A stretch of 64,000 nt of DNA from Hylemonella gracilis str. Niagara R (GTDB lineage: Bacteria > Pseudomonadota > Gammaproteobacteria > Burkholderiales > Burkholderiaceae_C): positions 2,921,278 to 2,985,277 of the forward strand of contig NZ_JEMG01000001.1 of the NCBI RefSeq assembly GCF_000600295.1, in the 5' to 3' direction. The notes below the pieces were generated by a model that did not search any database, had not been told where the DNA came from, and saw nothing but the letters and a program-made list of their open reading frames with translations. This document shows, in pieces, positions 57,116-64,000 of the stretch; position 1 is the stretch's first letter; the number at the start of each line of letters is the position of its first letter. The position numbers and the translations under genes are program-made.

Positions 57116-57657
57116 GCCGCGACTCCTTTGGAGTCGCTGCCACCAGCCACTCCTTTCAGCCCGTCGATCAGCTGATCCAGCTTGTCATTGCTCATGAAGC
57201 TGCACATGGTGCGGTCGTTGACCAACATCACGGGCGCGTCGGCGCAGGCGCCCAGGCATTCGCTTTCCTGCAGCGTGAACAGGCCGTCGGCCGTGGTCTC
57301 ACCCTTGGCGATGCCCAGCTTGGCCGCCAGATGGTTCAGCGCCTTTTGCCCGTCGCGCAGCTGGCACGGCAGGTTGGTGCAGACGTTGAGCTTGAACTTG
57401 CCCACCGGCCGCTGGTTGTACATGTTGTAGAAGGTCGTGACTTCGTGCACAGCCATCGCGGGCATGCCCAGGTAGGCGGCGATCTCCGCCTCGGCCTCGC
57501 TGCTCACCCAGCCCTGCTCCTGCTGCACGATGGAAAGGCAGGCCATCACGGCGGACTGCTTCTGCTGAGCCGGGTACTTCGCCACTTCCTTGCTGAATCG
57601 GGCAAGGGTCGCCGCCGACAGCGGCGACGTGCGTGCTTTTGTCGCGTCGGAAATCAT
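57112..57657 (-). CDS. nuoE: NADH-quinone oxidoreductase subunit E
   Basis: NuoE (181 aa) holds the [2Fe-2S] cluster N1a. The thioredoxin-like domain has ligands in VCTNLPCQL and CLGACADAP, preceded by the conserved VTTFYNMYN. It overlaps nuoD by 4 bp. Confidence 0.97.
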   Translation of the reverse strand: MISDATKARTSPLSAATLARFSKEVAKYPAQQKQSAVMACLSIVQQEQGWVSSEAEAEIAAYLGMPAMAVHEVTTFYNMYNQRPVGKFKLNVCTNLPCQLRDGQKALNHLAAKLGIAKGETTADGLFTLQESECLGACADAPVMLVNDRTMCSFMSNDKLDQLIDGLKGVAGGSDSKGVAA

Positions 57658-58907
57658 CGGTCGATTTCTCCAAAAACAATGTCCAGCGTGCCGATGATGG
57701 CGACCGCGTCGGCCAGCATGTGACCACGCGCCAGTTCATCGAGAGTGGCCAGGTGCGCGAAGCCGGGCGCACGGATCTTGAGGCGATAGGGCTTGTTGGC
57801 GCCATCGCTCACGAGGTAGATGCCGAATTCGCCCTTGGGATGCTCCACCGCCGCGTAAGCCTCGCCGGCCGGGACACGGAAGCCCTCGGTGAAGAGCTTG
57901 AAGTGGTGGATCAGCTCCTCCATGTTGGACTTCATGGCCTCACGCGAAGGCGGTGCAACCTTGTGGTTGTCGGTGATGACCGGGCCCGGGTTGGCGCGCA
58001 GCCAGTCCACGCACTGCTTGATGATTTTGTTCGACTCGCGCATCTCGGCCACGCGAACCAGGTAACGGTCGTAGCTGTCGCCGGTCTTGCCCACGGGGAT
58101 GTCGAAGTCCACGCGGTCGTACGCGTCATAGGGCTGCTGCTTGCGCAGGTCCCAGGCGATGCCGCAGCCGCGCAGCATCGGGCCGGTCATGCCCAGGTTC
58201 AGCGCGCGCTCGGGCGTCACCACGCCGATGCCCACCGTGCGTTGTTTCCAGATGCGGTTGTCGGTCAGCAGGGTCTCGTACTCATCCACGCACTTCGGGA
58301 AGCGTTGCGTGAAATCGTCGATGAAATCCAGCAGCGAGCCCTGGCGGTTGGCGTTGGCAGCCTGCAAGGAGCGGTTGCTGCGCACCTTGCTGGCCTGGTG
58401 CTGCGGCATGGAGTCGGGCAGGTCGCGGTAGACGCCGCCCGGGCGGAAATAGGCCGCGTGCATGCGCGCACCCGACACCGCCTCGTACATGTCGAACAGG
58501 TCTTCGCGCTCGCGGAAGGTGTAGATCAGGATGGTCGAGCTGCCGCAGTCGTTGCCGTGCGAGCCCAGCCACATCAGGTGGTTGAGCAGGCGCGTGATCT
58601 CGCCAAACATGGTGCGGATGTACTTGGCGCGCAGCGGGACCTCGAGGCCCAGCATCTTCTCGATGGCCAAGCAGTAGGCCTGCTCGTTGCACATCATCGA
58701 AACGTAGTCCAGGCGGTCCATGTAGGGCAGCGACTGGATGTAGGTCTTGCTCTCGGCCAGCTTTTCGGTGGCGCGGTGCAGCAGGCCGATGTGCGGATCG
58801 GCACGTTGCACGACTTCACCGTCCAGCTCCAGCACCAGGCGCAGCACGCCATGCGCGGCCGGGTGCTGCGGACCGAAGTTCAGGGTGTAGTTCTTGATTT
58901 CTGCCAT
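57654..58907 (-). CDS. nuoD: NADH-quinone oxidoreductase subunit D
   Basis: NuoD (417 aa) lines the quinone site. Conserved features are [15 protein letters not shown], with the quinone-binding His, HRATEKLAE, and the C-terminal FGEIDR. It is separate from nuoC, unlike the fused NuoCD of enterobacteria. Confidence 0.98.
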   Translation of the reverse strand: MAEIKNYTLNFGPQHPAAHGVLRLVLELDGEVVQRADPHIGLLHRATEKLAESKTYIQSLPYMDRLDYVSMMCNEQAYCLAIEKMLGLEVPLRAKYIRTMFGEITRLLNHLMWLGSHGNDCGSSTILIYTFREREDLFDMYEAVSGARMHAAYFRPGGVYRDLPDSMPQHQASKVRSNRSLQAANANRQGSLLDFIDDFTQRFPKCVDEYETLLTDNRIWKQRTVGIGVVTPERALNLGMTGPMLRGCGIAWDLRKQQPYDAYDRVDFDIPVGKTGDSYDRYLVRVAEMRESNKIIKQCVDWLRANPGPVITDNHKVAPPSREAMKSNMEELIHHFKLFTEGFRVPAGEAYAAVEHPKGEFGIYLVSDGANKPYRLKIRAPGFAHLATLDELARGHMLADAVAIIGTLDIVFGEIDR

Positions 58908-58910
58908 GGC

Positions 58911-59516
58911 TCACAGCCCGCCGTAGTTGTCTTCGCGGATGATGCGCGGCGTGATCTCGCGCGGCTCGATGCTCACGGGCTGGTAGATCACGCGCTGCAA
59001 TTCGGCGTCGTAGCGCATCTCGACATGCCCGGAAAGCGGGAAGTCCTTGCGGAAGGGGTGGCCGATGAAGCCGTAATCCGTCAGGATGCGGCGCAGGTCA
59101 TCATGCCCCTCGAAGACGATGCCAAACAGGTCGAAGGCCTCGCGTTCGTACCAGTTGGCCGCAGCCCAGACGCTGGTCAGCGAATCCAGCACCGGGAATT
59201 CGTCGTCCGCAGCAAACACCTTCAGGCGCACGCGTTGGTTCAGGCTGACGGAGAGCAGGTGCGACACCACGGCGTAGCGCGCACCTTCCCAGGCGCCATC
59301 GCCGTAAGCGGAGTAATCCAGACCGCACAAATCAATCAACTGCTCGAACTGGCAACCCGGCGCGTCGCGCAGCAACATGGCCGCAGTGCGGTAGTCCTTG
59401 GGGGCAACCTCCACGGTGACCTCGTCAAGGCGCAGCTCAATGCGGCGCACCAGTTCACCCAGCGCGGCGGACACGGCGTTTTTGAGAACCTCGGGGTTCA
59501 CGGCGACAGCGGTCAT
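58911..59516 (-). CDS. nuoC: NADH-quinone oxidoreductase subunit C
   Basis: NuoC (201 aa) is a structural subunit with the 30-kDa signature: [18 protein letters not shown]-like [13 protein letters not shown] and [12 protein letters not shown]. The start at 59516 has AAGGA 7 nt upstream, so the longer frame (59534) is rejected. It is 3 bp from nuoD. Confidence 0.97.
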   Translation of the reverse strand: MTAVAVNPEVLKNAVSAALGELVRRIELRLDEVTVEVAPKDYRTAAMLLRDAPGCQFEQLIDLCGLDYSAYGDGAWEGARYAVVSHLLSVSLNQRVRLKVFAADDEFPVLDSLTSVWAAANWYEREAFDLFGIVFEGHDDLRRILTDYGFIGHPFRKDFPLSGHVEMRYDAELQRVIYQPVSIEPREITPRIIREDNYGGL

Positions 59517-59552
59517 TTCTTTTCCTTCAGGCACGAGCCTTGAACATGCACC

Positions 59553-60032
59553 TCAGACACGCGCGATGGTCTGCGTGCGGCGGACCTTCTGCTGCAGCTG
59601 AATGATCCCGTAGATCAAGGCTTCGGCCGTGGGGGGACAGCCCGGCACGTAAACGTCGACCGGCACGATGCGGTCACAGCCGCGCACGACGGAGTAGCTG
59701 TAGTGGTAATACCCACCCCCATTGGCGCAGGAGCCCATGGAGATGACCCATCGCGGCTCGCTCATCTGGTCATAGACCTTGCGCAGGGCGGGCGCCATCT
59801 TGTTGCACAGGGTGCCGGCGACGATCATCAGGTCGGACTGACGCGGACTGGCACGGAACACCTCGGAACCGAAACGCGCGATGTCGTAGCGCGCCGCCGC
59901 CGCGTGCATCATTTCCACCGCACAGCAGGCCAGACCGAAGGTCATGGGCCAGAGCGAACCGGTCTTGGCCCAGTTCACCACCGTGTCGTAGCTGGTGGTG
60001 ACGAAGCCTTCCTTCAACACGCCTTCAATCAT
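59553..60032 (-). CDS. nuoB: NADH-quinone oxidoreductase subunit B
   Basis: NuoB (159 aa) carries cluster N2, the electron donor to quinone. Ligands are the adjacent Cys pair in [10 protein letters not shown], then [11 protein letters not shown] and [11 protein letters not shown]. Confidence 0.98.
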   Translation of the reverse strand: MIEGVLKEGFVTTSYDTVVNWAKTGSLWPMTFGLACCAVEMMHAAAARYDIARFGSEVFRASPRQSDLMIVAGTLCNKMAPALRKVYDQMSEPRWVISMGSCANGGGYYHYSYSVVRGCDRIVPVDVYVPGCPPTAEALIYGIIQLQQKVRRTQTIARV

Positions 60033-60090
60033 GGCTGCGTTCCTTGCTAAGAATCAGTTGTCCTGCGGTGAGATCAGAGGCTGCGCCGGA

Positions 60091-60450
60091 CTACTCCCAG
60101 TCGAGCGCGCCCTTCTTCCACTCATAGACAAAACCCACCACGAGGATGGCGATGAAGACCATCGCCGCCCAGAAACCAACCGCGCCAACATCCTTGAGCG
60201 CGACGGCCCAGGGGAATAGGAAGGCGATTTCAAGATCGAAAAGAATGAAGAGGATGGCGACGAGGTAATAACGCACGTCGAACTTCATGCGCGCGTCCTC
60301 GAAGGCCTCGAAGCCGCATTCGTAGGGGGAGTTCTTGGCCGCGTCAGGACGATTGGGCCCGAGCACGTAACCGATGAGCTGGGGCAGCACACCCACGGCC
60401 AGACCGACCAAGATGAACAACAGGACGGGAAGGTACTGGTCAAGGCTCAT
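60091..60450 (-). CDS. nuoA: NADH-quinone oxidoreductase subunit A
   Basis: NuoA (119 aa) is a three-helix membrane subunit. It shows the [33 protein letters not shown] region, whose loop controls the active/deactive state. It is the first gene of the nuo operon, 86 bp after the tRNA-Leu gene. Confidence 0.97.
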   Translation of the reverse strand: MSLDQYLPVLLFILVGLAVGVLPQLIGYVLGPNRPDAAKNSPYECGFEAFEDARMKFDVRYYLVAILFILFDLEIAFLFPWAVALKDVGAVGFWAAMVFIAILVVGFVYEWKKGALDWE

Positions 60451-60536
60451 CTTGCTGCTCTGCCTCTGCTGCTCTGGGTTGGATCACGCATCCGACCAGC
60501 CCCGCGCGAGGGCCGCGGGCCAGGCCGGCTTCTGTA

Positions 60537-60621
60537 TGGTGCCGTCGGCGAGACTCGAACTCGCACAGCTTTCGCCACTACCCCCTCAAGATAGCGTGTC
60601 TACCAATTTCACCACGACGGC
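60537..60621 (-). tRNA. tRNA-Leu (anticodon GAG)
   Basis: On the minus strand, acceptor GCCGTCG (60621-60615) pairs with CGACGGC, followed by A73 and an encoded CCA. The anticodon stem CTATC/GGTAG encloses the loop TTGAGGG with anticodon GAG. A long class II variable arm and a T stem GCGAG/CTCGC are present. It is 85 nt and reads CUC/CUU codons. Confidence 0.95.
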
Positions 60622-60841
60622 TGATTTGTCCGCCGGTCTTGCATGAGGAGTTGCGTTTGACCAGCAGCTGGAAGTTTACCCGGAATTCCCCCACTTCCGA
60701 GGGAGGCGCCCGGAGAAGTTATCAAAACTTGATTCCGGACAAGGCCACTTGCGAGGCCCACCACGCGGGCCCGGACGGACCCTGCGCACGTTCAGTCGGC
60801 ACGCACCCAACGGGCCTGCGGCGCGTGCGCTGCTCCGCGCT
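60622..60841 (-). other. secG-tRNA intergenic region (220 bp)
   Basis: No gene is seen. ATCAA-AAC-TTGAT (60721-60733) is a small inverted repeat next to a GATAAC-like -10 on the minus strand, but no -35 at proper spacing was found. It probably contains the secG terminator and tRNA promoter. The gap downstream of the tRNA (60451-60536) holds a CCCGCG/CGCGGG hairpin. Confidence 0.35.
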
Positions 60842-61255
60842 TTATTGCGCGGGAATCTGCCCGGCGGCGCCAGCGGGAGCCGCTTCCTTCGATGCCGGCG
60901 CGGCCTCGCTCGCCGCAGGCGCGGTCGAGTTGACGCCTGGGATCTGCGCCGCCGTGTCTGGCGTCGCGGGCACGATGGCTGCGGGATTTTCGAGCACGCT
61001 GCCCGAGCTGGTCGGACGCGCATTCCCGAAGTAAGCGAGGGCCAGCGTCACGGAGAAAAACACCGTGGCCAGCACCGCCGTCGTGCGCGACAAGAAGTTG
61101 GCGCTGCCACTGGCGCCGAACAGACTGCCGGACGACCCGCTACCGAAAGCTGCGCCCATGTCGGCGCCCTTGCCGTGCTGGATCAACACCAGACCAATCA
61201 TGGCCAAGGCCGTGATGATCTGCACCGTGACGAGTAGGGTGACGATGAAACTCAT
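60842..61255 (-). CDS. secG: Preprotein translocase subunit SecG
   Basis: SecG (137 aa) assists SecYE in protein export. Two helices flank the conserved LVLIQHGKGADMGAAFG and GSSGSLFGASGSANFLSR loop. The Ala/Pro-rich C-terminal tail of about 50 residues is longer than in E. coli (110 aa). CAGGAG lies 8 nt before the ATG. Confidence 0.96.
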   Translation of the reverse strand: MSFIVTLLVTVQIITALAMIGLVLIQHGKGADMGAAFGSGSSGSLFGASGSANFLSRTTAVLATVFFSVTLALAYFGNARPTSSGSVLENPAAIVPATPDTAAQIPGVNSTAPAASEAAPASKEAAPAGAAGQIPAQ

Positions 61256-61326
61256 GCGATGAACTCCTGAATTCGAGACTGATGTCGTGAGACTGAGAGC
61301 TTGAATGCGACGTCGAGCGATTGCGC

Positions 61327-62067
61327 TCAGCTCGCCGCGTCAATGATGGAAAGAAAATCCGCCGCCTTGAGCGACGCGCCGCCGATCAGGCCGCCGTCAA
61401 TGTCGGCTTGCGCCAGCAAGCTGGCGGCATTGGTTGCGTTCATGCTGCCGCCGTACAGGATGCGGATGCGATCGGCCTGGGTTGACGCGGCCTGCAGCTG
61501 AGCCCGCAGCACGGCATGCACGGCCTGGGCCTGCTCAGGCGTGGCCGTCTTGCCCGTGCCGATGGCCCAGACCGGCTCATAGGCCACGACGATCTCGCTG
61601 ATGCAATGGCCGTTGAGGTGTATCACGGCCGCCAGTTGACGCTTGACAACATCCTCGGTCGAGCCGGCCTCGCGCTCGGCCAACGTTTCCCCGATGCAGA
61701 CGATGGGGGTGATGCCCGCGGCCAGCGCGCGCTGGGCCTTCTCGGCCACGACCGCGTCCGTCTCGCCATGGTATTGACGACGTTCGGAATGGCCGACGAT
61801 GGCGTAACGCACGCCGAAGTCCCGCAACATGGCCGCGGAGATCTCACCAGTGTAAGCACCCGACTCACGGGCCGAAAGGTCCTGCGCACCCAATGCAAGC
61901 GGGGAATCCGCCAGCAAGGCCTGACCCTGCGCCAGATAGACGGCCGGCACGCAGACGGCGACATCACAAGCCTGGGCCGTGACGCCCGGCAGTATGCCTT
62001 GCAGCAAAGCCGCGTTGGCGGCCAGGCTACCGTTCATCTTCCAGTTGCCGGCGATCAGTTTCTTCAT
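61327..62067 (-). CDS. tpiA: Triosephosphate isomerase
   Basis: TpiA (246 aa) interconverts DHAP and glyceraldehyde-3-phosphate. It has the substrate Lys in AGNWKMNGS, the catalytic His in IVGHSERR, the catalytic Glu in [20 protein letters not shown] (which also carries the mobile loop), and the phosphate-binding LYGGSMN. Its start overlaps the quinone oxidoreductase stop by 4 bp. Confidence 0.98.
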   Translation of the reverse strand: MKKLIAGNWKMNGSLAANAALLQGILPGVTAQACDVAVCVPAVYLAQGQALLADSPLALGAQDLSARESGAYTGEISAAMLRDFGVRYAIVGHSERRQYHGETDAVVAEKAQRALAAGITPIVCIGETLAEREAGSTEDVVKRQLAAVIHLNGHCISEIVVAYEPVWAIGTGKTATPEQAQAVHAVLRAQLQAASTQADRIRILYGGSMNATNAASLLAQADIDGGLIGGASLKAADFLSIIDAAS

Positions 62068-63053
62068 GTCCAGGTCAGCACGATCTTGCCGATGTGCTGG
62101 TTCGATTCCATCAGCGCGTGGGCCTGGGCGGCTTGCGCGGGCTGGAAGGTACTGTGGATCACAGGCTTGATCTTGCCCGCCTCGATCAGCGGCCAGGCAT
62201 GCTTCAGACAGGCCTGGGCAATGGCGGCCTTGAAGGCCACGGGACGCGGGCGCAAGGTGGAGCCGGTGATGGTCAGGCGCTTGCGCAGCACCAAGCCCGC
62301 ATTGAAGCTGCTCTTGGTGCCGCCCTGCACGGCGATGATGACGATGCGGCCGTCCTCGGCCAGGCTCTCGACCTCGCGGGCGACATACTCACCGCCCACC
62401 ATGTCGAGGATCACGTCCACGCCCTTGCCATCCGTCAGCCGCTTGACCTCGTCCTTGAAGTCCTGCGTCTTGTAATTGATGGCATGGTCGGCGCCCAGCC
62501 TCACGCACGCCGCGCACTTCTCGTCGCTGCCCGCCGTCGCGATGACCGTCGCACCCCAGGCCTTGGCCAGCTGTATGGCAGTGACGCCAATGCCACTGGA
62601 CCCGCCCTGAACCAGCAGGGTCTCACCCGGTTGCAGACGCCCGCGGTCGAAGACATTGCTCCAGACCGTGAAGAAGGTCTCGGGCAGCGAGGCGGCCTCG
62701 ACGTCACTCAAGCCCCTGGGGTAAGGCAGACATTGGGCGATCGGCGCGGTGCAGAGTTCGGCATACCCGCCACCGGCCACCAGGGCACAGACCTTGTCAC
62801 CCAGCTTGAAACCAGCAGCCGCGAGTTCCTGGGCATCCCCACCAACGATCTCACCCGCAACCTCCAGGCCCGGGATGTCGGAGGCTCCCGGGGGCACCGG
62901 GTAGTTGCCCTGGCGCTGGAATACGTCAGGCCGGTTGATGCCGCTGGCCGCGACACGGATCAGCAGCTCGCCAGCCACGGGCGCCGGGTCGGGGCGCGTG
63001 CCCAGCACCAGCACCTCCGGCTCGCCATGACGGGTGATTTCAACGGCCTTCAT
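62064..63053 (-). CDS. NAD(P)H-quinone oxidoreductase, zeta-crystallin/PIG3 type
   Basis: The 329-residue medium-chain dehydrogenase/reductase reduces quinones with NADPH. It lacks the zinc ligands of alcohol dehydrogenases. It shows [29 protein letters not shown], the nucleotide-binding [21 protein letters not shown] and the Tyr/Lys region GADHAINYK typical of the PIG3 subgroup. It lies between pnp (18-bp gap) and tpiA (4-bp overlap). Confidence 0.95.
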   Translation of the reverse strand: MKAVEITRHGEPEVLVLGTRPDPAPVAGELLIRVAASGINRPDVFQRQGNYPVPPGASDIPGLEVAGEIVGGDAQELAAAGFKLGDKVCALVAGGGYAELCTAPIAQCLPYPRGLSDVEAASLPETFFTVWSNVFDRGRLQPGETLLVQGGSSGIGVTAIQLAKAWGATVIATAGSDEKCAACVRLGADHAINYKTQDFKDEVKRLTDGKGVDVILDMVGGEYVAREVESLAEDGRIVIIAVQGGTKSSFNAGLVLRKRLTITGSTLRPRPVAFKAAIAQACLKHAWPLIEAGKIKPVIHSTFQPAQAAQAHALMESNQHIGKIVLTWT

Positions 63054-63071
63054 GCCCGCGACCTCAAACGA

Positions 63072-64000
63072 TCAAGCCGCTTCGCCGTTGTCGGGCGCTT
63101 CGGCGCGCTCGGCGCGTTGCGGCTGCTCCGGACGCTCCAGCAGCGCCTTCATGGACAGCTTGACGCGACCCTTCTCATCGGTCTCCAGCACCTTGACCTT
63201 GACGATCTGGCCTTCGGACAGGTAGTCCGTGACTTTCTCGACGCGCTCGTGCGCGATCTGGCTGATGTGCAGCAGGCCGTCCTTGCCGGGCAGCAGGTTG
63301 ACCAGGGCACCGAAGTCCAGGATCTTGGTGATCGGACCCTCGTAGACCTTGCCGATCTCGACTTCGGCCGTGATCTGCTCGATGCGGCGCTTGGCCTCGG
63401 CGGCCTTGTCACCGTCGGTCGACGCGATGGTGATGGTGCCGTCTTCCGCGATGTCGATCTGGGTGCCGGTCTCCTCGGTCAGCGCGCGAATGGTCGCGCC
63501 GCCCTTGCCGATCACATCGCGGATCTTCTCGGGGTTGATCTTCATGGTGTAGAGGCGCGGCGCGAACTGGCTCACTTCGGCCTTGGCTTCGCCCACGGCG
63601 GCCTGCATCTTGCCCAGGATGTGCATGCGCGCTTCCTTGGCCTGGGCCAGGGCGACCTGCATGATTTCCTTGGTGATGCCCTGGATCTTGATGTCCATCT
63701 GCAGGGCAGTGATGCCGTTGGTCGTGCCGGCCACCTTGAAGTCCATGTCGCCCAGGTGATCTTCGTCACCCAGGATGTCGGTCAGCACGGCGAACTTGTT
63801 GTCTTCCTTGATCAGGCCCATGGCGATGCCGGCCACATGCGCCTTCAGCGGCACGCCCGCATTCATCAGCGAGAGACAGCCACCGCAGACGGAGGCCATG
63901 GACGAGGAACCGTTGGATTCGGTGATCTCCGACACCACGCGCATGGTGTAGGGGAACTCTTCCTTGGTCGGCAGCACGGCGACCAGTGCACGCTTGGCCA
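63072..64000 (-). CDS. pnp: Polyribonucleotide nucleotidyltransferase (C-terminal part; N-terminus beyond window)
   Basis: PNPase degrades RNA phosphorolytically from the 3' end. Present here are the end of the second RNase PH domain ([17 protein letters not shown]), the KH domain ([18 protein letters not shown]) and the S1 RNA-binding domain ([31 protein letters not shown]). A short Glu/Ala-rich tail ends EAPDNGEAA. The frame stays open through the window edge, so the gene begins beyond position 64000. Confidence 0.97.
   Translation of the reverse strand, partial: AKRALVAVLPTKEEFPYTMRVVSEITESNGSSSMASVCGGCLSLMNAGVPLKAHVAGIAMGLIKEDNKFAVLTDILGDEDHLGDMDFKVAGTTNGITALQMDIKIQGITKEIMQVALAQAKEARMHILGKMQAAVGEAKAEVSQFAPRLYTMKINPEKIRDVIGKGGATIRALTEETGTQIDIAEDGTITIASTDGDKAAEAKRRIEQITAEVEIGKVYEGPITKILDFGALVNLLPGKDGLLHISQIAHERVEKVTDYLSEGQIVKVKVLETDEKGRVKLSMKALLERPEQPQRAERAEAPDNGEAA

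Noticed and set aside
45552-59543. Several 500-640-codon plus-strand frames across the nuo operon
   Set aside because: All are antisense to well-recognised complex I genes and have no recognisable domains.

Overview
The window is a high-GC chromosomal segment of a betaproteobacterium, most likely Burkholderiales and probably a Comamonadaceae-like genus. This rests on the gene neighbourhoods (tpiA-secG-tRNA-Leu-nuoA..N followed by a DUF2818 gene), a MutL with its own endonuclease motif, and a 75-bp dispersed repeat of a kind common in that family. Almost all coding space is filled. I see no CRISPR array, insertion sequence, prophage or rRNA. Several long frames antisense to real genes are GC-driven shadows and are not annotated.

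Layout. 1-2040 (-): a TonB-dependent receptor cut by the window edge. 2262-4522 (+): moaA and mobA (molybdenum cofactor), then an FKBP-type isomerase closed by a clear terminator. 4623-8490 (+): heat-shock operon grpE-dnaK-dnaJ behind a near-consensus sigma-32 promoter, with a long stem-loop between dnaK and dnaJ. 8656-10461 (+): an orphan membrane domain resembling the N-terminus of phosphoethanolamine transferases, and a PAS-GGDEF diguanylate cyclase. 10499-13573 (+): a GbsR/MarR-type regulator with a perfect 26-bp palindrome over its promoter, overlapping cydA and followed by cydB (cyanide-insensitive type bd oxidase).

13628-20860 is the most interesting accessory block. An ArsR-family regulator (+) is divergent from a minus-strand run of periplasmic adaptor, RND pump, DUF2892 membrane protein, persulfide-dioxygenase-like metallo-beta-lactamase and MFS transporter. 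A perfect 36-bp palindrome lies between the divergent arms. I read it as a thiol/persulfide- or metalloid-responsive efflux and detoxification unit. The combination with an RND pump is not one I recognise as characterised.

20969-25626 (-): fatty-acid/electron-transfer block (etfB, etfA, acyl-CoA dehydrogenase, nitronate monooxygenase). 25688-29234 (-): MscS channel, histone-deacetylase-like hydrolase, queG. 29217-31195 (+): tsaE and a Tat-type amidase (amiC); tsaE and queG overlap head to head. 31245-32894 (-): a hypothetical protein, a DedA protein and a YiiD_C thioesterase. 33009-38469 (+): mutL, a lipoprotein alpha/beta hydrolase, miaA with an unusual insertion, and an MltC-like transglycosylase. 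Then an Old Yellow Enzyme (-), cheV, an ABC exporter, a TspO protein and an FGE-fold protein (+).

44227-63071 and beyond (-): one long co-directional run. In transcription order it is pnp (partial), quinone oxidoreductase, tpiA, secG, tRNA-Leu(GAG), the 14-gene nuo operon for complex I, DUF2818, a Nudix ADP-ribose pyrophosphatase and DUF1178. Two copies of a 75-bp structured repeat sit immediately after etfB and at the end of the DUF2818 gene. They show compensatory base-pair changes.
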